Shown: one piece after another, positions 16,584 through 24,582 of the stretch
Layout: every line of letters starts with the position of its first letter
Numbering within the stretch: the stretch's first letter is position 1
DNA from: Truepera sp. bin119
GTDB lineage: Bacteria > Deinococcota > Deinococci > Deinococcales > Trueperaceae
DNA length: 64,000 nt
Assembly (NCBI GenBank): GCA_002239005.1
Contig: MPNL01000010.1
Span: forward strand, 1-64,000
Reading direction: 5' to 3'
Made by a program: the position numbers and the translations under genes
Notes under the pieces: model-generated
Databases searched by the model: none
Seen by the model: the letters and a program-made list of their open reading frames with translations, nothing else
What the model was told of the DNA's origin: nothing

Positions 16584-16616
16584 GGAACCCCCGGAATGAA
16601 TCCGGGGGTTCCTTTT
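16584..16616 (+). terminator. Intrinsic terminator
   Basis: A perfect 12-bp stem, GGAACCCCCGGA with TCCGGGGGTTCC, around an ATGAA loop, followed by TTTT. It would end the long catabolic operon read from the left. The opposite strand lacks an equal T-run. Confidence 0.88.
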
Positions 16617-16863
16617 GCGTCACCGACGCTTTTCCTTGTGGCGGGCCAAAGCGTACTGTACTGCGAACTTTTCGGTGAGAGGTCCAGATATAGGAGCCGG
16701 TACAACGGCCCTGAAAAGCCCCACATAAGCCTCCAGTCTGCCAGTGTTGGGGGCTCTGTCATCGACATCTCGGCGGCCATCCCGTTCCTCGCTGACGAAC
16801 GGGATGGCTACTCACCCAACGAACATACGGACACCGGGGCCGAATACCAATCCAAACAGAGCG

Positions 16864-18525
16864 CTATCCTCTCTGCCTTATGTCTCGTCGCTGAAACAAC
16901 ACAAACGACAGGCCGACCAGCGCGAAGGCCAACACGGCTAATGCCACGGCGTCTCCCCAGTCCATGCCGTTCATGAGCGGGTCGCTGCCCAAGTAGTAGT
17001 GGAACGGCGACACCCACTCCAAGGCCGATACAGCACCTGTGATGTTCGCGAAAGAGGTCAGCAGGTGGAAGACGAGCGCGGCCCCTGCCGTGCCGCATAC
17101 CGCGACTCCCGTGCGCCCCGTACCCGCACTGAGCGCCAGAGCCAGGGCGCCGAACACCAGCCCCACCAGTACCTGCAGCGTCGCTGTGGCAGCGATGTTG
17201 CCAACAGACATCCCCAGGTCGCCCAGCACCGAACCGAGCGCGACGCCCGCAAACGTCGCAACCCCGACGGCTATGCCGAACAGCACCATCGTCACGGCCT
17301 TCTCCAGCACAATCCTGGATCTTGGTATTGGGTTGGACAGCAGCAGCGCCATCGTCCGGCGCGACTCCTCCCCTGCCAGCGCTCCCGCGCCCATGACCGC
17401 CGTCACGAGGATGACCGACAGCGGCGCCATCAATCCGAAGGTCTCCAGCGTGTACCAAGCCTCCGGCGTACTCAAGCTGCCACCCCCGAAGAGCGCGATC
17501 ACCTCCTCCGGGAAGGCATCGAACGCTGCAAGTGTTTCCTCCGGCAACGATGCATAGATTGGCCCCAACATGACGCCCATGACGAGGAACATCGCCGCCG
17601 ACGTGATCAGCAGCAGCGTCTGGTAGTCCGAGACAGTCTTGACCCATATGGACGCAACCCTGGCCGATCCGGCAAGCCGCCCTATAAGCCTGTTGAGTAG
17701 AGAGTTGCCCCGAATCCTGTCCAGCAGGGTGATCCCCACGGATTGGCCTTTCAGATCCCGGCGGTTGAACCCGACCATGGCCACAACCAGCAGGGCTGCC
17801 GACGCAACAAGAAGCACCAGAAGGTGGCCCCAAGCGATACCATTGTAGACGGGCTCGCTCCCGTCGAAGTAGTACCAGGGAAACGCCTTCCGCAAGTCCT
17901 CCATCCCTTGGACAAGTGGCAGGAGCCCCACCGCGAAGAACGACAGCACCAGGATGCCCGTCGTCGCGCCTGTAGCCGTGTCACGGTTGCCGGTAACGGC
18001 GCCGATGGCCAGCGCCAGCGTCCCGTAGAACACCGCGTTGACGTACAGGTGAAGGGCTAGAGCCTCGACGTACAGGCCACCAATCTCCACGCCCAGCATG
18101 GCGGCTATCGGATGGATCGGCACCCACATAACAAAGACCGTGGCGCCCGTGAGCAGCACCAGGACGACGGCCTTTGACAGCAGGACGTGCGTACGGCTCT
18201 TGGGGTTGGCCAGCAGAATGCCCATCGTGCCGTTCCGCTCCTCCCCGGCGATGGTCGCCGAGCCCATAACCAGCGCCATCGCGGCCACCACAAGGGCGCC
18301 AAACGACCCGAAGACGTAGCCTATCGCCAGGCCGCCAACGTCGACGTCCTCGCCAATGCCAAGCAGCGACCTGAACGCCGCGGGCAGTTCGGTGTAGACG
18401 GTGAGGTCGATTTCCCGGTAGAGAGACATCCCGAACAGCAGCAGCAGCGTGAGACTCGCGGCCGAGATCGCCCAACCCAGCCACCTGTCTCTCAACGTCT
18501 TGATGAAAATGTTGGCAAACGCCAT
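16864..18525 (-). CDS. ABC-2 type exporter permease (two-repeat)
   Basis: Membrane protein of 553 residues made of two similar halves, each with about six membrane segments and the ABC-2 signature (ATIAGEERNGTMGILLANP in the first, GALAGEESRRTMALLLSNP in the second). Such double-length permeases pair with one ATPase in drug or antibiotic exporters. It starts 2 nt after the ATPase stop at 18528 on the same strand, so the pair is an operon. The frameshifted MarR-family gene upstream probably controlled it. Substrate unknown. Confidence 0.9.
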   Translation of the reverse strand: MAFANIFIKTLRDRWLGWAISAASLTLLLLFGMSLYREIDLTVYTELPAAFRSLLGIGEDVDVGGLAIGYVFGSFGALVVAAMALVMGSATIAGEERNGTMGILLANPKSRTHVLLSKAVVLVLLTGATVFVMWVPIHPIAAMLGVEIGGLYVEALALHLYVNAVFYGTLALAIGAVTGNRDTATGATTGILVLSFFAVGLLPLVQGMEDLRKAFPWYYFDGSEPVYNGIAWGHLLVLLVASAALLVVAMVGFNRRDLKGQSVGITLLDRIRGNSLLNRLIGRLAGSARVASIWVKTVSDYQTLLLITSAAMFLVMGVMLGPIYASLPEETLAAFDAFPEEVIALFGGGSLSTPEAWYTLETFGLMAPLSVILVTAVMGAGALAGEESRRTMALLLSNPIPRSRIVLEKAVTMVLFGIAVGVATFAGVALGSVLGDLGMSVGNIAATATLQVLVGLVFGALALALSAGTGRTGVAVCGTAGAALVFHLLTSFANITGAVSALEWVSPFHYYLGSDPLMNGMDWGDAVALAVLAFALVGLSFVLFQRRDIRQRG

Positions 18526-18527
18526 CG

Positions 18528-19451
18528 CTACTTCCCCTCGTCACCGTGGTAGTACGTGAGGAAGATCTCCTCCAGGTCCACCTCGCTCGTCCTGATGTCC
18601 GCAACCCCATACCGGTCCGTCGCCGCCTTTAGGAGCGCGCCCATGTCCCCGTCGAAGGACATCTCGACGTGATTGTCGCGTACAACGACGTTGCGGACTC
18701 CCGGGACCCCTTCGAAAACCGAGGCTTCTGCCGGCGAATCGAGCACAAACTCCACCTGGCGCATCGCCTTCGACTGCAGGTCCGTAACCGACTCCACAGT
18801 GATGAGAAAGCCGTCGCGGATGATGCCGACCCGGTCGGCGACGTGCTGCACCACGGACAGGATGTGGCTGGAGAGGAAGACCGTGCGTCCCTCGGCCGTG
18901 ACCTCGCGCAGCATCGTCTGGAACTCGCTCTGCACCAGCGGGTCGAGGCCGGAAGTTGGCTCGTCCATGATCAGCAGGGCCGGCCGGTTCATGAACGCTT
19001 GTATAGCGCCGACCTTCTGCCGGTTGCCCGTCGAAAGGTCGCCCACCTTCCTCGATAGATCGGCGTCAAGGCGATCAGCCAGCTTGTCGACATAGCTCCA
19101 GTCGACGCCACCGCGCAAGTTCGCGAAGTACGTCAGCGTGTCCCGGCCCGTGAGGTTTGGGTATAGCGCCAGGTCCCCTGGGATGTACCCTACATGCCGC
19201 CGTATGGCGACAACATCCTTGTGCGTGTCAAGGCCGAGGATCGTTGCGGCACCGGACGTCGGCCGGATTTCGTCCAGTAGCGTCCTGATGGTCGTGGACT
19301 TCCCCGCGCCGTTCGGTCCGAGGAACCCAAAGACCTCCCCCACTCGGATGTCCAGATTGACGGCCTCGATCCCGCGTTTCTTGCCATAGTACTTGGTCAA
19401 CCCTTCCGTGTGAATGGCTGCCCTCGCCGCGCCTTCGGCCGTTGTTGCCAT
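18528..19451 (-). CDS. ABC exporter ATP-binding protein
   Basis: ATPase subunit of 307 residues. The start at 19451 follows GGAGG with good spacing; a longer frame upstream lacks one. It has Walker A (GPNGAGKSTT), signature LSTGNRQK, Walker B with LLIMDEPTSGLDP and the H-loop in LSSHIL. The C-terminal part after residue 220 is the usual DrrA-like extension. It powers the double permease just downstream, probably for efflux of a lipophilic compound. Confidence 0.93.
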   Translation of the reverse strand: MATTAEGAARAAIHTEGLTKYYGKKRGIEAVNLDIRVGEVFGFLGPNGAGKSTTIRTLLDEIRPTSGAATILGLDTHKDVVAIRRHVGYIPGDLALYPNLTGRDTLTYFANLRGGVDWSYVDKLADRLDADLSRKVGDLSTGNRQKVGAIQAFMNRPALLIMDEPTSGLDPLVQSEFQTMLREVTAEGRTVFLSSHILSVVQHVADRVGIIRDGFLITVESVTDLQSKAMRQVEFVLDSPAEASVFEGVPGVRNVVVRDNHVEMSFDGDMGALLKAATDRYGVADIRTSEVDLEEIFLTYYHGDEGK

Positions 19452-19506
19452 GTGTCTGCCTCCTGCAGGGGGATAGTTCTGACGCTCCAATTCAACAGCG
19501 TTCTAC

Positions 19507-19985
19507 TCAGTCATCAGCAGCCCGGACAGCGACGTCATCTTTGCTGGCCGCCTCCAAGCGTTTCACACCCTGATCAAGTATCTCCAACGCACGAGCGACC
19601 ACTTTGAGCTCGTCAATCGGCAGGAACGCCGTAATCTTCTCAACGACTACATACTCGCTGCGAGTGACTCCCTCAACAGCATCTCGCCCCTTATTGGTCA
19701 GACAGGCCAGAGCGACTCGTCTGTCGTTGGGATAGGGAACCCGCTCCACCAGACCCTTCCTGACCAAGCGTTCTACCTGCTTGAGGCGTTGGCACGGGCC
19801 ATCCCCTGGGCCCGCGAAATGTCTGTGATCCTCGCTGGACCAGAAGCGAGCATGTACAGGATCCTGATCTGTGGGAGAGTCAGGTCAGTCTCCATGGCAA
19901 AGTCCCTGGGGGCCGTCTGGCTCGTGGCTGCTATTGACTCCACCAATTCGGCGATCCTGGCAACCAGTTCCCTCCTTGCTGTCAT
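19507..19985 (-). pseudogene. MarR-family regulator with frameshift
   Basis: The N-terminal part (from 19985) reads a typical MarR start with LTLPQIRILYML and DISRAQGMARANAS, then stops at about 19774. The C-terminal part continues in another frame with VERLVRKGLVERVPYPNDRR (the wing) and ALACLTNKG. A single missing base near 19780 joins them into one normal MarR of about 155 residues. Either the gene is recently inactivated, leaving the exporter without control, or the assembly has lost a base. It lies 55 nt upstream of the exporter ATPase gene on the same strand. Confidence 0.8.
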
Positions 19986-20013
19986 GAGCTTCTCTCGCTA
20001 CTAGAGCTTATTG

Positions 20014-20061
20014 TTATCATAACTATTATGTCTACAATGATTTTCATTATCAAGATGATAA
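20014..20061. promoter_or_regulatory. AT-rich palindromic operator region of the MarR/exporter operon
   Basis: An unusually AT-rich stretch directly upstream of the MarR start. It contains a perfect 5-3-5 palindrome AATGATTTTCATT (20036-20048) inside a wider inverted repeat TTATCAT (20014-20020) and ATGATAA (20055-20061). This is the layout expected for a MarR autoregulatory operator and promoter; binding is inference. Confidence 0.5.
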
Positions 20062-20460
20062 GTTGGGCGGGCATATCCAGCCTGCAGCACCTTGGCAAAT
20101 GCCGAGATCAGTAGAGGGCCACCCGTTAGGTCGACTTCGCTGTCCCGGTCGGTGGGGCCTATGAACTTAGCCTGCAATGGTCTGAATCGCTGGAACAGGC
20201 TATAGAGCAGCGGGAGCGCGGCCGGTACAGACAGACTGGCTCAACAACCGCTTCGGCGTCTCCCGGCCGATTGCGCTGGCGATGACTGACGGCTTCGACA
20301 TCCGGGATCGAATCTGCTGGATACCACCTGTGAGCTTGTGGAACGCCTATATCCATGATCCCCATGTGAAATGGGGATCATGGATAGGATAAGGGATTCC
20401 GTCCCGCCCAAGGTGTCCGTATCGGAAGAGTTCGAGTCCCCTATGGTCTTAGGAACAAAC
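20062..20460. other. Intergenic stretch with long perfect hairpin
   Basis: No gene is supported. The main feature is the inverted repeat at 20351-20385. A short + frame around 20240-20390 (RFGVSRPIALAMTDGF) may be a gene relic, but I do not recognise it. Confidence 0.45.
20351..20385. repeat. Perfect 15-bp inverted repeat
   Basis: ATCCATGATCCCCAT and ATGGGGATCATGGAT form a perfect 15-bp stem around GTGAA. No T-run follows on either side, so a terminator is unlikely. It could be a repetitive extragenic palindrome or the trace of a small mobile element. Confidence 0.7.
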
Positions 20461-20536
20461 TGGTGGAGCCGAGGGGATTCGAACCCCTGACCTCCTGAAT
20501 GCCATTCAGGCGCGCTCCCAACTGCGCCACGGCCCC
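20461..20536 (-). tRNA. tRNA-Ala(GGC)
   Basis: 76 nt on the minus strand with an encoded CCA. The acceptor stem GGGGCCG/CGGCTCC contains a G3-U70 pair, the identity element of alanine tRNA. The anticodon arm is CCTGA-ATGGCAT-TCAGG with anticodon GGC, and the T-loop has GGTTCGAA. The D-arm has the expected GTTGGGAGC pattern. Confidence 0.96.
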
Positions 20537-20607
20537 TTGCTCTCACACACCCTACAGAGTAGGGTACCTCACCAATCTAAGCCTCCCCTCGAACCGCTGT
20601 CAAGAAA

Positions 20608-21090
20608 CTATCCCTCGGCAACCCCTCCTCCGCCCTCCTCGTCGGCAGACCCAGGGCCCAGCGAACTCGTAGTGTCAGCGCCATTCCCAGCACGGGCGGC
20701 ACGGGCGGCAGCACGATCCGATTCCTGGCGAGCGACATCGGTACGGAGCCGGGCCCTCTTACCGCGCAACTGCCGAAGGTAGTAGAGCTTCGCCTGCCTC
20801 GAGCGGCCGCGACGCACCACTACGATCTTGTCGATCAGCGGGGAGTGGAGTGGAAAGATTCGTTCGACGCCCTCGCCGAAGGAGATCTTACGAACAGTGA
20901 TGGTCGCGCCGGCACCCTTGCCATTCTTGCGGGCGATGACGGTCCCTTCGAAGGCCTGGACGCGACTGCGGCTTCCCTCGACAACCTTATAATCGACACG
21001 GATGGTATCGCCGGAGTCGAACTGAGGAATGTCATGCCGCAACTGCGGCTGTTCGATCGAGCGCATGATAGCGCCTTTGTTGTATCTCAT
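20608..21090 (-). CDS. rplS: 50S ribosomal protein L19
   Basis: Ribosomal protein L19 of 160 residues, which binds at the 30S-50S interface. The core is unmistakable: [52 protein letters not shown] and [20 protein letters not shown]. The N-terminus [13 protein letters not shown] aligns with Thermus MNRGALIKLVE, supporting the start at 21090, although ATG 21066 remains possible. The extended C-terminal tail, rich in Arg, Ala, then Gly and Glu, also resembles Thermus L19. It has its own promoter and a structured leader. Confidence 0.96.
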   Translation of the reverse strand: MRYNKGAIMRSIEQPQLRHDIPQFDSGDTIRVDYKVVEGSRSRVQAFEGTVIARKNGKGAGATITVRKISFGEGVERIFPLHSPLIDKIVVVRRGRSRQAKLYYLRQLRGKRARLRTDVARQESDRAAARAARAGNGADTTSSLGPGSADEEGGGGVAEG

Positions 21091-21104
21091 GATTGGTCCC
21101 CCGT

Positions 21105-21151
21105 GTTACTCAAAGAAACGCGCTCGAGGGAGCACCCTGCGAGCGAGTAAC
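21105..21151 (-). promoter_or_regulatory. Structured leader RNA of rplS
   Basis: The L19 transcript leader folds into a two-part hairpin: outer stem of 7 bp between 21145-21151 and 21105-21111 (GTTACTC with GAGTAAC), an internal loop, then an inner stem of 5+4 bp (21122-21130 with 21135-21144, one bulged base) closed by a 4-nt loop. It lies 15 nt before the start codon. L19 leaders that bind their own protein are known in other bacteria; an autoregulatory role here is inference. Confidence 0.55.
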
Positions 21152-21157
21152 CCTATA

Positions 21158-21186
21158 ATCTTAGCGCACAGACCTCCACATTGCAA
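21158..21186 (-). promoter_or_regulatory. rplS promoter
   Basis: Minus-strand -35 TTGCAA (21181-21186) and -10 TAAGAT (21158-21163) separated by exactly 17 nt. The start point would fall near 21151, at the foot of the leader hairpin. Confidence 0.6.
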
Positions 21187-21439
21187 GACGATAGGGAACA
21201 TGGCACCGCTGCGCGAGCGGGTTGCCCCGGGACACCGCAGATCCGTTGTCCAGGGAATGAAGTGGCTTCTCACCACGAACACTGCTGACAACTGGCCAGT
21301 CAACACAATAATGCCTGAAAGAAGCTCAGCAGTACCTGCTTCGGTTCCTCCACCGGTTGCACGGGGAGGTTGCCTCGTGGAGAGGCCGCATCCTACGGCC
21401 CCAACTCCTACTGTAGAAGACGGGAGGCGACGGGGAACA

Positions 21440-21715
21440 ATGCACGACCAAGTGGACGTTTGTTTGGTGACGATGCCACTCGCGAGCGCCGAGCGACCAT
21501 CGCTTGGGCTTGGCCTGCTCAAAGGGGCCCCAGAACAAACATCACCGGTGACCACCTGCCTGTACCCGAACTTGACTTTCGCCGAGCAAATTGGTGTGGA
21601 AAACTATAATCGCCCCCCTATTGATAAAGCCTGAAGACTTGGCTAGCAAGTGGATGTTCGACGACGTACCGTTCGGGCCCAATCTGTACAGTGACGGTAA
21701 TCACCTGACAGTTCC
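21440..21715 (+). pseudogene. N-terminal fragment of a B12-binding radical SAM protein
   Basis: The reading from 21440 gives DVCLVTMPLASAERPSLGLG, CLYPNLTFAEQIGVENYNR, then a stop at 21634. In another frame it continues LIKPEDLASKWMFDDVPFG. This matches the start of the RiPP-maturation radical SAM protein 1 family (cobalamin-binding C-methyltransferase-like), which begins D-V-L-L-V-x-M-P-F-A...RPSLALGLLK and then Y-x-N-L-x-F-A-E-x-I-G...Y and E-W-x-F. The radical SAM domain itself is absent, so this is a truncated and frameshifted relic. The family assignment is from memory. Confidence 0.5.
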
Positions 21716-21779
21716 CCTGTCAGGGAGGGTCAGTCAACAGCCTTCTTGCTCCCTCCTTTGGCATTCTTGGGCAGCCGGG

Positions 21780-22505
21780 TCACGGTGCCCGTATCGCGTG
21801 TTCCGCAAGCCTTGCATAGAGGGGGCGAGCCTCTTCGAGGAGGGGGAGGAGTTCGTCCGGGAAGGGAGTCTCCTTAGGCCGGTAGGGGGCGAAGCCGGTA
21901 GAGCGGTGGGCGTTAGCGTACCAGTACCGGGCCCACACGCCGTCCTCGGGCTTGGGGCCTGCGGGCCAGGCCAACATCGTCTCGGCAAAAGGGATACCGA
22001 GTCGGCGGCAAGCCTCGGTGAGCACAGACCGCGGGTCCCTGAGGATCTCCTTTGCCTCAAGGACGATTGGGGAGCGGCCCCTATTCAGTTCGCGTTCGAG
22101 CAACTGTACCTGCTCCGGTAGCCCAGTGTCGGCCAGACTCGGATCGGTGATGTGACCGGCGAGCGAGGGCAGCATCTCGGCCGGGTCGCGTGTGAGTAGG
22201 ACGGAGCGCAGATCGTCGAGGAAGTCCCACTCGAGCCCGCGCAGGTGATGCGCCATGTTCTTGAAGAACAGCACCGGCCGCTCGCAGGGGCCTAGCAGGA
22301 TGTCCCGCACGACCCGTTCACCATCTCTATCCATGGCAGCGAGCACCTCGTTGCGACCGGGGTGTCTCGCACCGGAGTGGCGCAGGTAGTAGCCGTAGAG
22401 GGGCTCGTCGAAGACGCGGGTGTCAGACCGCTGGCGGAAGCTGTACATCAGCGCGGTGGAGACGTTGCGGGGGCCCGACCAGACTGACAGGCGCAGGCAG
22501 TTCAT
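21780..22505 (-). CDS. Sulfotransferase-like P-loop protein
   Basis: Protein of 241 residues. The N-terminus LSVWSGPRNVSTALMYSF is a sulfotransferase-type PAPS-binding loop, followed by DEPLYGYYL and a mid-chain Arg-containing RSVLLTRDPAEML, the usual 3'-phosphate site. The start overlaps the stop of the class IV aminotransferase (ATGA, 22502-22505). I recall plant branched-chain aminotransferase-like proteins in which the same two domains are fused, so the pair probably acts on one substrate. Whether it transfers sulfate or serves another function is open. Confidence 0.75.
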   Translation of the reverse strand: MNCLRLSVWSGPRNVSTALMYSFRQRSDTRVFDEPLYGYYLRHSGARHPGRNEVLAAMDRDGERVVRDILLGPCERPVLFFKNMAHHLRGLEWDFLDDLRSVLLTRDPAEMLPSLAGHITDPSLADTGLPEQVQLLERELNRGRSPIVLEAKEILRDPRSVLTEACRRLGIPFAETMLAWPAGPKPEDGVWARYWYANAHRSTGFAPYRPKETPFPDELLPLLEEARPLYARLAEHAIRAP

Positions 22506-23419
22506 CCGACACCCTCGATGCTGCGCTCAATCGCCTCCCGGTAGAGGGCGGAGAGGCGCTCGGTAACCGGTCGGTCGCCCGATCCGATGTCGCGGCCGTC
22601 GACCTGGATGACCGGGGTGAGCCCACCGAAGGTTCCGGTCACGAAAGCCTCATCGGCGTCATACACATCGGTGAGGGTGAACGGCTTCTCCCGCGCCGGG
22701 ATGGCGGCGGTGCGGGCTAGCTCGAGCACCAGCCTACGGGTGATGCCGTTGAGACAGTACTGTCCGGTCGAGGTCCACACCTCACCGGAGCGGACGACAA
22801 AGAAGTTGGTGGCGTTGCAGGTTGCCACCGCGCCGGTTGGATCGAGCATCAGCGCCTCGTCAGCACCGGCCTGGAGCGCCTGGATGAGCGCGACGACCTC
22901 GTGCAGCTTGCTGTGGCAGTTGAGCTTGGGATCGAGCGTGTCGGGCGGGGGGCGCCGCACGGTCGAGGTGAAGAGCCGGACGCCAGCGCGCGCCACCCCG
23001 GGGTCGGCCCGCTTGTGCTCAGCAATGATCACCACCGTGGGTCCAGCCACGGTAAGACGGGGATCCTGCGATGGGGTCTTCTTTATCCCACGGGTCACCA
23101 TCAGCCGCACGTGAACTCCGTCGCTCATATCGTTGCGGCGCACCGTCTCGAATAGAGCCTCGGTCAGTTCGGAGCGGGTCATGCCGACATCGAGTCCGAT
23201 GGCGGCCGCCCCCTGGAACAGGCGGTCGAGGTGAAGTTCCAAAAAGGCGAAGCGGCCTCCGTGCAGCCGGAGGCCCTCCCAGACCCCGTCGCCCACCAGA
23301 AAACCGCTGTCGAACACCGACACCTTGGCCTCTTCACGGGGGTAGAAGTCCCCGTTGATGTAGATCAGGACATCCCGATTCCGCTCGTCGGGCAGGGCCT
23401 CGTGAGTTCCGCGCGCCAT
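22502..23419 (-). CDS. Class IV aminotransferase (BCAT/DAAT/ADC-lyase fold)
   Basis: PLP enzyme of 305 residues. The start at 23419 follows GGAGG with 8-nt spacing. Motifs include VSVFDSGFLVGDGVWEGLR, RLMVTRG, the PLP Lys in NCHSKLHEVV, and the glycine-rich TSTGQYCLNGITRR. The usual E-x-x-x-S-N-x-F reads DPTGAVATCNATNFFVV here. Branched-chain or D-amino acid transamination and aminodeoxychorismate lyase are all possible. It is translationally coupled to the sulfotransferase-like gene. Confidence 0.9.
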   Translation of the reverse strand: MARGTHEALPDERNRDVLIYINGDFYPREEAKVSVFDSGFLVGDGVWEGLRLHGGRFAFLELHLDRLFQGAAAIGLDVGMTRSELTEALFETVRRNDMSDGVHVRLMVTRGIKKTPSQDPRLTVAGPTVVIIAEHKRADPGVARAGVRLFTSTVRRPPPDTLDPKLNCHSKLHEVVALIQALQAGADEALMLDPTGAVATCNATNFFVVRSGEVWTSTGQYCLNGITRRLVLELARTAAIPAREKPFTLTDVYDADEAFVTGTFGGLTPVIQVDGRDIGSGDRPVTERLSALYREAIERSIEGVG

Positions 23420-23525
23420 GGCAGGACACCTCCATAACTCCAGGGGTCGCCGCCCAGCATGACACGAACGGGGTTGCGGCGGTACCCGCCACGCTCTGGT
23501 ACTCAAGCCTGTACCCTGAGACATC

Positions 23526-24155
23526 ATGGAGTTCGATCCTGCTCGCCTGGAGCCCCGGACCATCTACAGCCTCATGACCGGCACTGTGGTGCCGCGCCCG
23601 ATCGGTTGGATCTCAACCCTGTCCGCCGAGGGCATCGCCAATCTCGCACCCTACTCCTACTTCAACGCGGTCGGAACCGAGCCCCCCACTATTATGTTCT
23701 CGGGCGGCCTCCGCGGTGGCGAGATCAAGGATACCGTCCAGAACATTCTCGATACCGGCGAGTTCGTCTTCAATATGGTGACTGCGGAACTGGTGGAGGC
23801 GATGAACGCCACGGCGGCCGACGCCCCTGGCAACGTAAGCGAGTTCGAACTCACGGACCTGATCGCAGTGCCCTCGGTCCGAGTGAAACCCCCACGCGTC
23901 GCAGAGAGCCCCGTGCACTTCGAGTGTGTCCTCGACCACATCCATGCGGTGGGTCCGAACCGGGTCGTGTTCGGGAGGGTGGTCCACCTGCATGTCGCGG
24001 ATGAGGCCCTGCAGGGCGGTCATCGGGTCGACACTGCGAAGTTGAAGCCCGTCGGCCGCCTGAACGGTCCGTACTACGCGTACGTGCGAGAGCTGTTCGC
24101 ACTTGAACGGCCGACCCAGAAGGGCCGGGAGCAAGGTGTCATTAGCAAGGAATAG
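23526..24155 (+). CDS. Flavin reductase-like (FMN-binding split barrel) protein
   Basis: Protein of 209 residues of the flavoredoxin/flavin reductase-like family. It has PRTIYSLMTGTVVPRPIGWI, NLAPYSYFN and KDTVQNILDTGEFVFNMVT, the FMN-binding core. Such proteins bind FMN and pass electrons to partner enzymes. No Shine-Dalgarno is seen; TACCCT sits 8 nt before the ATG, compatible with a leaderless message. It is divergent from the aminotransferase gene. Confidence 0.9.
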   Translation: MEFDPARLEPRTIYSLMTGTVVPRPIGWISTLSAEGIANLAPYSYFNAVGTEPPTIMFSGGLRGGEIKDTVQNILDTGEFVFNMVTAELVEAMNATAADAPGNVSEFELTDLIAVPSVRVKPPRVAESPVHFECVLDHIHAVGPNRVVFGRVVHLHVADEALQGGHRVDTAKLKPVGRLNGPYYAYVRELFALERPTQKGREQGVISKE

Positions 24156-24582
24156 CCCTGTCTCACCAACCCACCCGTGAGCGCACCACCCCCTGTTTTG
24201 CCGCCCGCAAGTCACGACACGCCACCGTGAACCCGCCACCCGGGCCACACCTCCTGAGGATGAGGAAACGTGGAACCGCAGCCCTATCGGACTCACGGGC
24301 TCGACAAGACACGAAGGGAGGCGACGCTTCGGTGGAAGGCCCACACCCGGCACCACCTGGGGAATGGGTTTCAGCCCAAGGCCGATCTTTTAGGCTATGG
24401 AACCAGAGCTGCTTCAGCAAGTGTGGTTTCCAGAGACCGACCTCACGCAAGACCCTCGAACATCCGGCAAGCCCACCACAGCTAACGCTTTCACCACAAA
24501 GCGCGCCTCGAACGCCCTAGATGCAGTCCGCTCAAGCCGCACTTTGCGCCGAACGCGCAGTCGGCGGTGTCGGTACCCAAGC
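24156..24582. other. Intergenic stretch without recognised features
   Basis: About 430 nt between two convergent genes. Open frames on both strands show no codon bias and no motif that I recognise, and no terminator-like hairpin stands out. Confidence 0.5.

Larger units (their letters stand above)
16086..16863. other. Intergenic stretch with sugar-isomerase remnant and terminator
   Basis: Holds a decayed isomerase fragment (16238-16478) and a terminator (16584-16616), described separately. From 16617 to 16863 nothing coding can be supported. Confidence 0.6.
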
